From positions 52,153-116,152 of the forward strand of contig JNEU01001129.1 of NCBI GenBank assembly GCA_000697475.1: a DNA stretch of 64,000 bases, in the 5' to 3' direction. Position 1 is the stretch's first letter. Each line of letters begins with the position of its first letter. Under the pieces are notes generated by a model. That model saw only the letters and a program-made list of their open reading frames with translations. It made no database searches and was not told where the DNA came from. Shown in pieces: positions 29,201 through 40,732 of this stretch. Origin of the DNA: Lichtheimia corymbifera B2541 (Eukaryota; Mucoromycota; Mucoromycetes; Mucorales; Lichtheimiaceae). The translations under genes were made by a program, and so were the position numbers.

Positions 29201-29283
29201 CCCCCATTCCAATTGCTCCCATCAACCTACATTCTTGAGTTGTAATTGTCGGACGAGGCTAGATCAAACGATCGCAGATCCAT
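26271..29283 (-). CDS. COP1: COP1-type E3 ubiquitin ligase (RING, coiled coil, WD40)
   Basis: Twelve minus-strand exons: 29231-29283, 29146-29156, 28715-29084, 28589-28648, 28431-28525, 28238-28369, 28057-28178, 27795-27995, 26926-27736, 26738-26855, 26457-26673, 26271-26390; 769 residues. A Ser/Arg-rich N-terminus leads to a C3HC4 RING starting near residue 145 (CPICTDLL, TTCGHTFCNQC, CPMCRTRLNS, then IFPNFQFNKVV as in COP1). A charged coiled-coil region and a basic patch (GKKRKVQ) precede a seven-bladed WD40 domain from about residue 425 to the end. WD40 landmarks are LSCLSWN, SSDYEGTIRLWDANEG, HERRAWSVDICAANPTYLASG, GSEDNCVYAYHKD and LLAANSKGVIKVL. COP1 targets transcription factors for degradation, in plants under light control. 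Two introns (28370-28430 and 26391-26456) need GC donors and exon 2 is 11 bases. Confidence 0.92.
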
Positions 29284-29974
29284 CTGCAAGCAACGTATAT
29301 CAATAAACTGATATCCCCAGTAATAAAATGTATACATACTTTGATAGGGTCAAAAAGACTTGATATGAGAAGAAGGTATAATAGTGGGAAAAGATAAAGG
29401 AAAGAAATGCATGACAGCGAGAGGGCTGGCTTTTGTGTGTGTCCCCAGGAACAAAGTGACCCGGTGATGGTTTCACAAAGCATGCTGCTTGGAAGAGCCA
29501 TCTCATTTGAAACTACTCAGGGTTGTTTGTAGTAAACACACTATCCTAACCTTGTGCTGATCCCATTGCAGTACCCATGACATCAGATATCTTGCTCCCT
29601 CATTTTCTTCGTCGCCCTCTTGTATTCCTTGTTGCTGCTACTACTGTAACACAAGACTTATGCATTTGGCTGCTGTCTGTTGTCAATGGCAACCAATGCC
29701 CAACATTGATCAAAGTCAAAGCAATCCTTCAAGATATAATAAGCAGTGCACATTAAAGCATCCGCTCGCTCGTCATGCTTCTGAACAAGCTTAACAAATT
29801 TGATACTGAACTGCCCTTGATCCACACAGCGCTCTTCGCATTATAATTATGATGTCGTCTATTAATGTTGCGTATATGTAAGCATGTCTTTTCTTTTCTT
29901 TCTCCATTCTTTCTTCTTTTCATTTGTGCTATCTTGGATTCTTTGTATGCTCACAACAGTGGGACAATTAATCT
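29284..29974. other. Divergent intergenic region, no gene
   Basis: Between the diverging COP1 and ThrE-family genes. Open frames are short. Pyrimidine-rich leader sequence (29887-29920) precedes the ThrE start. Confidence 0.4.
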
Positions 29975-31775
29975 ATGGCTGCATCACCACCCACACTGCA
30001 AAACACTGCTCGCTTTCTCGGCAGCCAGGGCACAGGCCGATCCATGAGCAGTGACACCATTGTTGCTCCACCAGATGATTCCCCTTCCTCATCCTCTTCA
30101 AGCCAACGATCACATAATCTAATCAAACCTCCTCCTCCCGCAGCAGCATCCGAAAATATTGAATACGCATCCACCTTATTGCATCGTAAACCATTCTTAC
30201 CCAATACAGATGTCCTTGTTAACGTCTCATCCACATTCAACCATGACGAATCTTCGGAGAAACCACAACAAGACCCACAATTTGAAACGAAAAAGCGCAT
30301 TATTCTCGCTCTTGGCCGATGCCTATTGCAGTATGGTAGTCCCTCTCATCGCATTGTAAGTTCCTTAATGGTTACTGCGATCCGATTCCTATCCTACCCA
30401 TCATTAACAACACTTGCCTTGCCATAGGAAGAAACCCTCAAGCATGTATGCAAAACTCTATCAATTGATGCCACGTTCACGATTGTACCTGATTTGATCC
30501 TTGTATCACTTGCGCATCCAGCATCCACATCCACCTCTTCCACCACAGACACACCAACACAACATCCACCTTATCCTGAAACCCTTACCATCAAATCGGT
30601 TGCCGGCTTTGACGTGGGAAAACTAGTGAGGATGACCAAAACCATGAATGCACTCTACAAAGGCAAACAAAACCCAGAGCAATGTCTCATGTCACTGCAA
30701 GAAATCATCGATTCACCACCTTCATGCGGTAACTGGGCCTTGTGCTTTTCATTCTCTGCTATCGGATTCACGGCAACAGCATGCATGTTTGATGGCACAT
30801 GGGTAGATGCCACTGCTGCCACTATCCTTGGTTTATTGGTTGCACTGCTATTCATTGCATCCATCAAAATACCTGCCTATGGACCCATATATGAAGTCTC
30901 ATCATGCATCATTGTGGGTCTCGTGGCTCGATTGCTTCACGAATACGCTTGTTTTATTACAGTGGGATTATCACCCATTTTGATTCTGCTACCAGGTTAT
31001 GGCATGACGATGGCAGTGGTAAGTAAGAGTAATAATGGGGAAGCCATGTACTGTGGATGAAGACAACTAACGTCGTGTAAATGGGTAGATGGAAATCCTT
31101 GCACATCAGGTGACCACAGGAGCTATTCGGTTAGCCTATGCAGTAATTTATGCATTTCTGCTTGCGTATGGTCTCCAAATCGGTAGCAGCGTGTACATGG
31201 CCATCAACCCTAATATTCCAGATGAAGGTGTATGCGGCGATCCAGTCTCACCATGGTACTATTTACTACTTTTCCCCGTCATGAGCATTTCTATCGGCTT
31301 GGCATACGGCTCCACACGTCAGCAATGGACATCACAGACATGTTGTGCAGCTATCGGCTTTTGTGTACTTTTTTTTCTTGGCAGGATTGTCTCTGATCCT
31401 CAAGTCCTTAGCACGATCGCTGCATTTGCCATGGGCTTATACGCCAACTTTGCTCTTAAAATAACCGGTGAGCCACCCCTGGCACCTTTATGTGTAGGAA
31501 TCACATTACTTGTGCCTGGCAGCTTAGGTAGGGGAAAAAAAGAAAATGACTCTGCCTGTGTTGTACAAGTGCACTGACCATGTATATATATCACCACCAC
31601 TACTACTATAGGTGTACGTCATGCATATGCGTTACTGCATAATAATGATGTTACCCAGGGGCTTTATCCCATCCTTATGCTTCAAGTCTCCTTGGGGTTG
31701 GCCGTGGGTTTACACGCCGCTGCCATCATTGTTTATCCCACGAGCAAGATTCGCTCGTTGTACATTTCATTGTAA
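29975..31775 (+). CDS. ThrE/Prm10-type membrane transporter
   Basis: Exons 29975-30355, 30428-31018, 31089-31527, 31612-31775 give 524 residues. A hydrophilic Ser/Pro-rich N-terminus of about 95 residues precedes the DUF1212-like domain (FETKKRIILALGRCLLQYGSPSHRIEETL, Cys/Ser region, then GFDVGKLVRMTK). About ten membrane segments form the two ThrE halves. Family signatures are SCGNWALCFSFSAIGFTA, GPIYEVSSCIIVGLVAR, LLPGYGMTMAVMEIL and the C-terminal LCVGITLLVPGSLGVR. The bacterial relative exports threonine and serine; the yeast relative Prm10 is poorly characterised. Substrate and membrane are therefore unknown. Confidence 0.85.
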
Positions 31776-31994
31776 TCAAAAAAAGAAAAACTGATCCTGT
31801 CTTTGTTCTTTTGGGTTATTAGATTGTTATTGCTCTTTCTCTTCTCCAATTCGATAAAAGCTGGAATCGTAAATATTACCAGGCACAATCAAGCCTTATT
31901 TATCCATTTTCATTGTCGTGCATTCATTGTTCTACACCCTTCTTTACTGGCATACCATTTTATTTGCTACAACTGTAAACCCATTTTTATATAT

Positions 31995-33309
31995 CTACTT
32001 TGGCAAAAGTACCGCTCTGTATCGCAGCTTATTAGCTTCACAATCCTCCACTGCTTTGGCAATACCATCTGGTGTCTAAAAAAAGAACACAATAAAATGT
32101 CAATGCACATGTCAACAAAGAATATAGTTCGTTGTGATTACCATTGGATACTCCTCGATGGCGGCCTTGATGTTATGGCGGGAAGCAAAATCTAGCATGA
32201 GCTCGACAATGTATCGGCCACCCAAGATCGAGCCTCTGAAAACCTTTTCCGATTGCAAAAATGGAAAGATTTCTCGAATCTGAATTGGACCCGAGGGAAT
32301 GCCGATCAAAAAGAATGACCCGTTTCTATAGTCATAATCATCATCAATCACCTTGTTGGCTGTCCTTCCCCACATCATTGCTCTTACTTACCTATCCAAG
32401 AGATTAAGATACGTATCCCAATCCAAATCGGCACTAACGGTGTCAAGGATCAAATCAAACTTGGGCGCATTCTTGATGTAGTCAGCAGTAAAGTCTTTAG
32501 AACACATGAATTCGTGGGCACCATATTTCAAGCACTCGTCTTTTTTTCCCTATAAAAGGAATAAGTATGAAATAGTTTTAGTCCTTGTCATTGTTAACTT
32601 ACCGGTGTATGTGATATGGCAGTGACATGGCATCCCCATGCACGCGCAAACGCAAGAGCAAGATGACCGAGACCTCCAATTCCAATGACGGCAACGCGGC
32701 CAGTGGGAGGTATTTTAGATTTCCAGAGGGCGGTAAAGACTGTCAAACCAGCACACATCAAAGGAGCAGCTTCCTTGGGTTTCAAGTTGTCAGGGATACG
32801 GTACACAAATCTTGACGAGATATGTTAGTTAGTGAGCTATAAGCATATAGTGATTACTGCATACCTATCCTTGCAAACGACACCATGGGCGAATGCATTG
32901 TTATTTCCTTCTGGGAACATGACGCGGTCATAGCACATGATATCATTGCCCGAGTTGCATTGACGGCAATCGAGACAACAATTGCGTAGATAAGAATAGC
33001 TGATGATGATACATTAACATGGAGTCATTCAACCTATAATGATGATATAACTTACCCCACAATGTCACCCTTTGCAAATTTTGTCACTGAAGAGCCTACA
33101 TCGACCACTTCACCAATAGGCTCATGCCCCAATATTGTTTCCGGTTGGGACATATAAATCACGTCCGTGTGACAGAGCCCACAGGCAAGAATTTTGATAT
33201 AGATCTCGTCATCCTTAAGAGGTGGAGCATGATATGTAATTTCCTTGAACTTGCCGGGCTTGTCGGTAGTAGCAAATGCAGTGATGTTGTATCCGTCGTT
33301 GTTAGACAT
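31995..33309 (-). CDS. Zinc-dependent alcohol dehydrogenase, ADH6/cinnamyl-alcohol-dehydrogenase type
   Basis: Minus-strand exons 33056-33309, 32865-32999, 32603-32810, 32392-32549, 32142-32325, 31995-32075 give 339 residues, a typical medium-chain dehydrogenase. Catalytic zinc residues lie in CGLCHTDV and GHEPIGEV. The structural zinc cluster is CLDCRQCNSGNDIMC, with four Cys at standard spacing. The nucleotide-binding motif is GIGGLGHLALAFARAWG followed by VTAISHTP; the Ser after the second strand is typical of NADP(H)-preferring members. These enzymes reduce a broad range of aldehydes in the cytosol. The gene is head-to-head with the PSMD5-like gene, 239 bp between start codons. Confidence 0.9.
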
Positions 33310-33548
33310 ATTGATTGAGTGTTCAAGTGAGAGATAGAATGGGAGGGCAACCACCTATCAAGAGCGCACAGGTTTATCTAATTTCCATGGGTTAACATTT
33401 CATCCTATCTCCCAAGCATAAAGGCTATCATGCATACCCTTGATTTCCTAGTGTGGCGTGTATATCTTGCATGAATTGGGCAGCAGCTGAAATCCAGAGA
33501 GGCGATAACCCCCGCATAATACTTCTTTCTCAGCTCCCAACACACTCG

Positions 33549-36017
33549 ATGCCTTCCACAACAAGTCCGCTTGAACGCGTGGCACGAGCCATTGCACCTG
33601 AATCAGCAACCACAACGCGCCAAAAGATTGAATCGTTGGCAGCATTCAATAGCGTACTACATGGTAGACCTTGTCATTCCTTGTGTTTTTGAAAACCATA
33701 TCTAACGATTGGTAAATTGGATAGACGTCAGCCTTGACCAAGCTCAATCGATCTTCTCAGCCGTGCCTCTTGCCAACTTTTACCTCGTATTCGGAAGCCT
33801 TGACAGCGAGGATAATGAGGAACAGCAACTCTCGAATATCATGTGTGAGGTGATAAACAAGTTACTGCGACCATTCTCGTACGACATGATCATGCAAGAT
33901 GAAAACAACCAGGTAACCGAAGGCAACATCCCATTTTCAACACTATCCACTGATCGATATGACCCTCTAGACTTTTCTCTCTCAAGGATTGAATCATTTT
34001 TCACCAGAAATTCGTCAGCTTTCACTCGAACAAGTGGCCAAGTGCCTGGATGCTTCATCAACCATGCATCAAGTGGTATGTATTATGGAGGGAAGGATAA
34101 TCCTATAGTAATAACCACCGTCATGTTACAGGCAACATCCCCGATTTTCCCATTCGTGCTGACAACAATCGCATTCAGAGACACAGGCGTTGCTAGTAGA
34201 GCAGTCGATATCGCTGCCAAGGTATACTACGAAAACTCGCTAAAAAGAGAGCACCACACTCAAACATATTATAGATCGCATCCAATGAACCTCAATGCTT
34301 ATTCGTCAACAGTGCATCCATCATTCGCAGTTTACAGGAAACGCAAGTATCTTGTTGTGGGAAGTCATCATGGATCAATAGTAGTAACATTCCACATGAT
34401 TATAGGAGCGACGCAGTACGATTCCGTGTTTATGATTTGATTATACGAGTTGCTGGGTCGTCTGATGACGCTTTTCGGCTGGCAGAGAGCTCGGGATTTC
34501 TGGTAACCATATTGGATGAAGTCAATTCTGACGATATCTTGGTTCAGTTGAACGCAATTGAAATGCTGAAAGAGGTAAAGCATGGCATGATTTTTCACGC
34601 AGCGATCATGAGATGTTCTAATGCTTATTATTATGATGGCCTTTGATTGTGCATGCTTAGGTTGCGGTTACTCCTTGCGGACTGGATTTCCTCGAGCGAT
34701 CAGGTGTGCTGCAAACTCTGGCTTCTCAAATAGGCAATTCTGAAACCAACGACGCAAGCACAATACTTGTCAAGTCGCTAATTCTCAAGTTCTTTGGAAA
34801 ATTGGGAGAGAATGAAGTATGTAATATATGGCAGTGGCTTTCATCGAACGTATTCATTGATTATACATGTGCCTAGGCAATTCAATTCGAACCAATCCAG
34901 AGCAAATACCAGGTGTTTGACAAATTGCAACAGTGCCTTGATGACACCAATAAGGAAATATTGGTAAGGAAGAAGCCTGTGAATTAACCAATCCAGCTTG
35001 ATTATGGGGGGCTGATAGTAATTATTGTTCAGACCGTAGCTATTGCAGTGGTGGGTTTAATTGGATCTCATGCCGCTGGCCTCGCTCTGCTACTCAATTC
35101 GCCGCTGATGACCAAGTTCATGGAAGGATATCAAGCATCATCTGGAGATGTTAAAGCCGTCTATATTCAAAGTTTATCCAAGTTTATTGGAATAAGGTTA
35201 GTAGTACATTAGTGGCCCGATGTTAAGATTTAATGCACTGAGACTTTTGTACCCACTTATGCACATAGTGGTGACCCTGCAGTAGAGCAAATGACGCGTC
35301 AAGTTTACCAAACCATCAATGGCAAGTTGAACACAATGGAAAATGCAGCCAAATATGGAGGCACAGCTAAAAATATGTTTCGTCTCCAGGGGCACCTTCG
35401 ACATTGGAAAGCTTGATGCAGACGGCGACTCAGCCTTTGGAGGAAATCCGAGTACCTATCTTTGCTTTGATGCAAGCCATTGCAAGCCATTCTTGGGGCC
35501 GAGAAGTGAGTAGCATTTATTTGCCATGGCTCGGTGGATTTGGTGCATGTTGACAGCTGTCATATATGGGAGAAGGATAGGGCAAGGGAACAACAGCAAG
35601 AGAAAGGTTGTGTGTGTGAAATGTGTATGTGAAGAACAGAAAAAAAGGGATGTGGTCCTGCAGAAGTTGGGGTCTCGGTCGGGCTGAAAACAGCAATCTG
35701 ATTCCAAAGTACGTTTTTGTAGGAAATGGCACGAGCCCCCACGTTCCTAGGATACTTACTGGATCGGTCTACTGAACATACGCCACTTGGACAGGTAATG
35801 TCAATGACACACTATACATATATGTATACAAGAACGCCACTAACGCATGTCTATGCACACAATATAGAAATGGAAATTTGGCATTGTACAAACGTTGGTA
35901 TCAGCAGAAAATGCACGGCAGATATTTGGGCAACATTATACGTTGATGCTCCAGTTTATCCGACAAGGCCCATACTACCGACCCACCGAGGCAGCCGCGA
36001 TTATGGAGAGCGCTTAG
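33549..36017 (+). CDS. PSMD5: 26S proteasome assembly chaperone, PSMD5/S5b family
   Basis: Thirteen exons: 33549-33663, 33725-33912, 33971-34075, 34132-34221, 34275-34342, 34406-34574, 34661-34816, 34877-34963, 35033-35196, 35269-35321, 35390-35505, 35723-35794, 35868-36017; 510 residues (human PSMD5 is 504). The protein is an all-helical ARM/HEAT-like repeat array. The match to the family is clearest in GLNHFSPEIRQLSLEQVAK, SDAVRFRVYDLIIRVA and the C-terminal FLGYLLDRSTEH...QGPYY. PSMD5 binds the Rpt1-Rpt2 module and assists base assembly of the 19S particle. A 243-codon open frame from 33709 is misleading: it reads through introns, and the conserved repeats lie in a different frame. Introns 5 (34343-34405) and 10 (35322-35389) need GC donors. 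Confidence 0.85.
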
Positions 36018-36251
36018 TGATAGGGATGAGGGGAAATAAAAAAGGGGTCTTTTGATGCAGTGTATTCAAATGTCGGAATTGGTCCTGTCATCCACAAGAT
36101 TGTTATTACTCATACATCGTGCATTAGTAAGTTGCATGCGTGGAACCCCCATCAAATAAAGAATAAAAGAGTGGTGGAGGAAAAAGAAACCGAGCTCGAA
36201 CCCGCTTGTCCATTATATGACCTCCTTTTCCACCTACCTTTACCTCCTCCC

Positions 36252-37428
36252 ATGTCGTTAAAATACAGCATACAACAAGACCAACACAATCTCCTTCCAA
36301 AACATCGAATACGACGCAATCATCCTTATGTGTCTGGTTGTTGGTCAACAGCCATCAGAGGCATTGCTTTTCGTCATCGAGAACCTGTGTCACCACCTGA
36401 TAACTATAAAGCCAAAAATGACAGATATGATATTCTCGCCGTATTAGAATCCATTGGTACAGGCGCGTATGCTCAAGTACGACTAGGTGTTGGCAGTGAC
36501 TATAACCTATACGCTATAAAGACCTTTCGACCACGTTCGAAAAAGGTGTCCCATCGCTCATTCCTGAAGGCTATCAGCTCAGAATACTGTATTGCAGCAA
36601 CAATGGACCACCCCAATATAATCAAAACATTGGATTTCAGCATCGACCAGAGTGGTCATTATTTTACGACAATGGAATATGTAAGCGCTTTCACCTTTAT
36701 TTTCCCAAAAGTGTGTGTGTGCGCATCTACCCAACGGGCTGCTTATCATACTTTTGCATGCATCTTTGTTATAGTGTGCAGATGAAGACTTGTGCAGTGC
36801 CATTACGCATGGGAGTTTGACCAAAGAGGAGAAATATTGCTTTTTCAAGCAGATTCTTCAAGGCGTGCTGTACATGCATTCAATGGGTGTAGCTCATCGT
36901 GACATCAAGCCAGAGAATATTTTAATTCATGGACATCTTGTGCGGATTACCGATTTTGGTCAAGCGTCGGTTATGCGAGATGCATGGCATTCCAATAATC
37001 AACTATGTTTTGGCGTGTGTGGTACCGTATGCTATGCAGCCCCCGAGGTGTTTGTTTCATCCACAGGTTACGAGGGCGATAAAGCTGACATGTGGTCTGT
37101 TGGGATGGTGCTGTATGTACTCCTATATGGTGACCTGCTTTTTACAAGCGCCAAAACTACCAACCCCTACTACCGTTCCTTTGTTCGCCAGCATGCTATG
37201 CGACGCTTTTCATTCTTTGATCGGTTGGATCCTGAAGTCACTGAAACGCTTTATCATCTCCTTGATCCCAATCCAGCTACCCGTTATACGTGTAAGCGTA
37301 CACTGCTTATGCCTTGGATTACCAACATTCAGGCTTGCAAGCCGAGCACCCGAAAGCATGATCACTGTAACGACCACGTGCGCAAAAAATTGACGCCCTT
37401 AAGCAAGCATATAATGTCTCTGTTGTAA
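36252..37428 (+). CDS. Serine/threonine protein kinase, NPR/HAL-like
   Basis: Exons 36252-36680 and 36775-37428 give 360 residues, start chosen at MSLKYSIQQDQ. A short N-terminus of about 60 residues is followed by a complete kinase domain. It shows the glycine loop IGTGAYAQVRLGV, ATP-binding Lys in YAIKTFRPRSKK, catalytic loop VAHRDIKPENILI, DFGQAS, APE in CYAAPEVF, and subdomain IX ADMWSVGMVLYVLLYG. The compact basic insert after the VAIK-like Lys, ADEDLCSAI hinge-following helix and activation segment resemble the fungal NPR/HAL family that tunes nutrient and ion transporters. All catalytic residues are present. Subfamily placement is tentative. Confidence 0.85.
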
Positions 37429-37557
37429 TACATACCATGATACCCATTTGCACTTGTCATCCATCACCACTCTTGACATCATTTGTCGTATTGAGTCACG
37501 ACGACGACCACCCCAATTTTCATTCCCTTGATTTTCTCCAATTTCATGTATATTTAG

Positions 37558-38598
37558 ATGCCAGTATGTTTACTAGTAAACTGAAAGCAACTCGCTCAAG
37601 AGTAACACAACCACCCGTCTTGCCCTTTGATAGACCAATCTTGAACGACCCAACGACAATGTTGCCATTGCCAACAATGTGAGTACTGACATTGTCACGC
37701 ACGCACATATACAATTTATGTTGACTTGATTTAGACATTGTGCCTTGTCGACTTTTTAGAAACCCCTCTCGTCTTTGAAAAGTGAGTGTCTCTCTTGCCT
37801 GGCAACGGTTTCATCAATGACTCATTCTACCCAGAGGAAACGTGGTGGTGGACTATTATGCATGTCAAGACATGCCTGAACATCTCAAGCAGTGGGCATT
37901 TGATCTCGTCAAGGACAATATGTATGACATGTAAGGCTTGTGAAGATATCCTGCTGCATCACTGCATGTTGGCTGATTGGGTGGCTATTAGGTATGCTCG
38001 ATCCAAAGATGGATGGGATGATGAACACAAAAAGAGCGAGATGTTTGCCCCTGAAGCCCGATACCTCGTCGCAAGATCAGCCAAAGAACCCACGGATCTC
38101 AAAGGCTTTCTTCTCTTTCGAATGCTTCATGAAGAAACGATGGACGATGATGTGATGGCACAGGCAGCTTACTGGTAAATACAAAAGTACGCTCATTGAT
38201 TAAGGTGGTTAACCCGTGTATTGCTAGCTTTGAGCTACAACTCATTCCAGATGCACGTGGCCTTGGTATCGGCGAATACCTAATGAACCTGCTGGAACGA
38301 ATTGGCAAACACTGGAAGATGGATAAGATGATGCTTACTGTGTTCAAAGGCAAGGATACGCATGAACTTGTGCAACCATGAAATGCTTATACGATATTGG
38401 CTTCTTTATATAGCAAACAAAGGAGCATTTCGATTTTATACCGAAAAGATGGGGTAATTACAAGAATAGAAACACGAATACAACTTGTAACTAATCACGA
38501 TTACCAGATTCGAGCTGGATGAAATCTCACCAAGCGCCTGTCTCTCGCATTTACAAGCACGCAAATTTGATTATGAGATATTGAGCAAAGCGTTATGA
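37558..38598 (+). CDS. NAA40: N-alpha-acetyltransferase 40 (NatD), histone H4/H2A N-terminal acetyltransferase
   Basis: Exons 37558-37563, 37634-37678, 37735-37781, 37835-37930, 37992-38174, 38228-38349, 38414-38453, 38508-38598 give 209 residues (human NAA40 is 237). Family landmarks are WAFDLVKDNMYDMY, DGWDDEHKKSEM, RYLVARS, CFELQLIPDARGLGIGEYLM (acetyl-CoA loop R-G-L-G-I-G), MMLTVFKANKGAFRFYTEKMGF and the end DYEILSKAL. NatD acetylates the Ser1 N-terminus of histones H4 and H2A. The first two coding exons are uncertain: the six-base first exon (Met-Pro) rests only on splice signals and frame. Intron 6 (38350-38413) needs a GC donor (GCAAGG) to join VFK to NKGAF. Confidence 0.8.
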
Positions 38599-38675
38599 TG
38601 ATGATGAGGAGTAATAAGGGAATAAAGAATGAAGGATCTATTATTATGCTACACAAAGGAGGAGGTGTCATTATT

Positions 38676-39305
38676 CTAGAGAATGGTGGTGATTGTGGAA
38701 TAACTGCCAACAAGGACAACGAGGATTTGGATGAGTGCCCATAGAAACGGGATCCACGTGGACATGACAAAGAAACCTGCATTGTATACAAATGCTAACG
38801 CGACTCCTATACCAAAGTGGGGTCAGCTGCAAGGAATCAAATTACCGACATGTGAGAGAGCGTTCCACTTACCCATAATGCTTCCTATCATAAAGGATGC
38901 CAAGGCCCCACCAACAACAAAAATGACTGGGATCATCATAAGCGTGTACCAACGTAGTGTGCGTGTCTTAGCAAACATTAGAAACGCCCATATGCCTATA
39001 TCAAATGTATTAGACCACAACAGCCTGCAACCAAGTATGTTGTCTACTACCTGCTGGGAGATATACCAATGTTGCGAAAAGCACTGACCAAATTGTAGTA
39101 TATCGCCATATATCTAAAATAGACTTAGTAGCTATTCAAAGTGGAATAAAGCATAAAAGACACACTTACCGTTCAAATAATAAAGTGAATGGGGGACATC
39201 GGCAATCAGGTTGATGGGTACGAAATCAGAGCTAAATGGCCAATAGAGGGATGGCCATGGAGGAGCTTCGTTGTAACCGTATGGTAAACGAAAAGAGGTT
39301 GACAT
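38676..39305 (-). CDS. TMEM170-like small membrane protein
   Basis: Minus-strand exons 39170-39305, 39051-39113, 38873-38995, 38676-38806 give 150 residues with four hydrophobic segments: TTIWSVLFATLVYLPAG, IWAFLMFA...LMMIPVIFVVGGALASFMIG, GVALAFVYNAGFFVM and LWALIQILVVLVGSY. The layout and the LPAG motif at the end of the first segment match the TMEM170 family, whose animal members act in ER and nuclear-envelope shape. A tempting acceptor 26 bases after donor 2 was rejected as too short an intron; the acceptor at 38996-38997 gives a 55-base intron and an intact helix. The gene is convergent with NAA40 (77 bp between stops) and head-to-head with the gene at 39517. Confidence 0.8.
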
Positions 39306-39516
39306 AGTGGTGATAAGGTGAGCATGTGTTCTATGTATTCTCTTTGCTGTTTTTGGTTGTTGTCGTCGAAACGAGAGGTCCAAGATACGTGTGTCACACA
39401 AGGGAAAATCGACAGGTGACCCACCTGTTCTGGGCTGGAAAAAAAAGAGGCCGTGCAGTAGCATAGCAAGTGTCAGATCTTTCTTTCTTTCCCACTCTTT
39501 TCCACTTGTTTCTACA

Positions 39517-40649
39517 ATGGCCAATCTCGACATTAAGATCAAGCTTTCAAACACGCTGGCCACTTTGTTGCTTATCGGCTTTCAAGGGTTCAGCTATTCA
39601 AAATGGTATATCGCTTATCTACTATAATACTACGCCTCGGCATAAGTTGACATACGATGGTGTTTCATGCAGGTTTCTCAACCATGAAGCTGGTTTCCAT
39701 GGACGTGATTTTATTATCATCCTCGTTGGTATACTTCAGCTATTATTGGTTGGCATGACCATATTCCAATGGTTTCCAAGTGCTCCCAAAGGTAACGTAT
39801 CGACAAAGCAAGGGTGATTGTGGTGGTACACGTATGAAAACTAAGATACACCTGATAGACTTTTTCGAGGCGGTTGGTTTCTGGTATTTGTTGGTGGCAG
39901 TTTTGAATAGTGGAGTGTCTCTCCTCTGGGTAAGTCGAGGAAACATATCAGGAGAAAGATGTGTTGTGTGCTTGGTGAACAAAACTAACCACCCGACTTG
40001 GTATAATGCCGCTAGTTTTTCCATCTCAACATCTTTGCATTTGTTGGTCTGCTATGGCAGTTGGCCACCTTGGTGTTTATCTACCATCGTTTGCGAGACT
40101 ATCCACCACGCAATGCAACCGACATGGCGTTCTTGAATGCACCCTTTTCCATTTATACAGCAGCCACCTTTTTCATCACTGTCTGGCAAGTGTTTCAGTT
40201 CAGCGATGAGACCAAGAGTCATCCTGTTGTGAGTATTATGGTCGACATCATATTACATCTCATCGCTTGTTCTCACGCATAGCTTCTTTTTACCTCAGGT
40301 GCACACGGTCATCATCCTTGCCATCGGATTTGTGGCACTGCATCTCGTGGATTACTCAGACCGACACGATTGGGTTTACGCTCTAACTACTGCATGGTAA
40401 TGTGTGACAACGATCATTCGGTTTTTTGCATGAACGAAATTCTCATTCATATTCATGTGCAGGATTTTATTGGATGCCGCTGTTTTCTTGACACAAACTC
40501 CACACACCGTATCTCTTGTGGTGGTCGGTATCCTTGTCAGCGCTGTTGCTCGTACTTTAATTCCCAACTGGCTTGAACGCATCAATCGTCGCTTTAGTCG
40601 ATGGACAAATCGTGCCAGTGAGCGTGCTCCCTTGCTCGGTGGCCGTTAA
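39517..40649 (+). CDS. Polytopic membrane protein of unknown function (6-7 segments)
   Basis: Exons 39517-39605, 39673-39791, 39859-39929, 40016-40228, 40299-40396, 40463-40649 give 258 residues. Six or seven hydrophobic segments are spread evenly along the protein, with short hydrophilic loops. Recognisable features are a conserved-looking loop YHRLRDYPPRNATDMAFL followed by NAPFSIYTAATFFITVWQVF, and a basic, Arg-rich C-terminal tail ending in ERAPLLGGR. The pattern of a basic loop followed by an N/P-F-S-I-Y segment is reminiscent of TspO-like tryptophan-rich sensory proteins, but this is weak and no family is claimed. The ERAPLL motif could be an acidic-dileucine sorting signal for endosome or vacuole. 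It starts 211 bp from the TMEM170-like gene on the opposite strand. Confidence 0.75.
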
Positions 40650-40732
40650 TCCTTGCCCATTTCCCTCAACATTCACACAACACTCTTTTGTGAAATATTT
40701 TTTTCTCTATTTTCTTTCAACATTTCCCAAAT

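Noticed and set aside
33709..34440. 243-codon continuous frame in the PSMD5 region
   Set aside because: It reads through introns. The conserved PSMD5 repeats GLNHFSPEIRQL and SDAVRFRVYDL are in other frames and join up once four introns are removed, so the frame is a coincidence and there is no frameshift or pseudogene.
39051..39113. Apparent frameshift in the TMEM170-like gene after LPAG
   Set aside because: Using the acceptor 26 bases downstream gave a frame conflict. A 55-base intron ending at 38996 with a TCTAAT branch site restores a continuous membrane helix, so the gene is intact.
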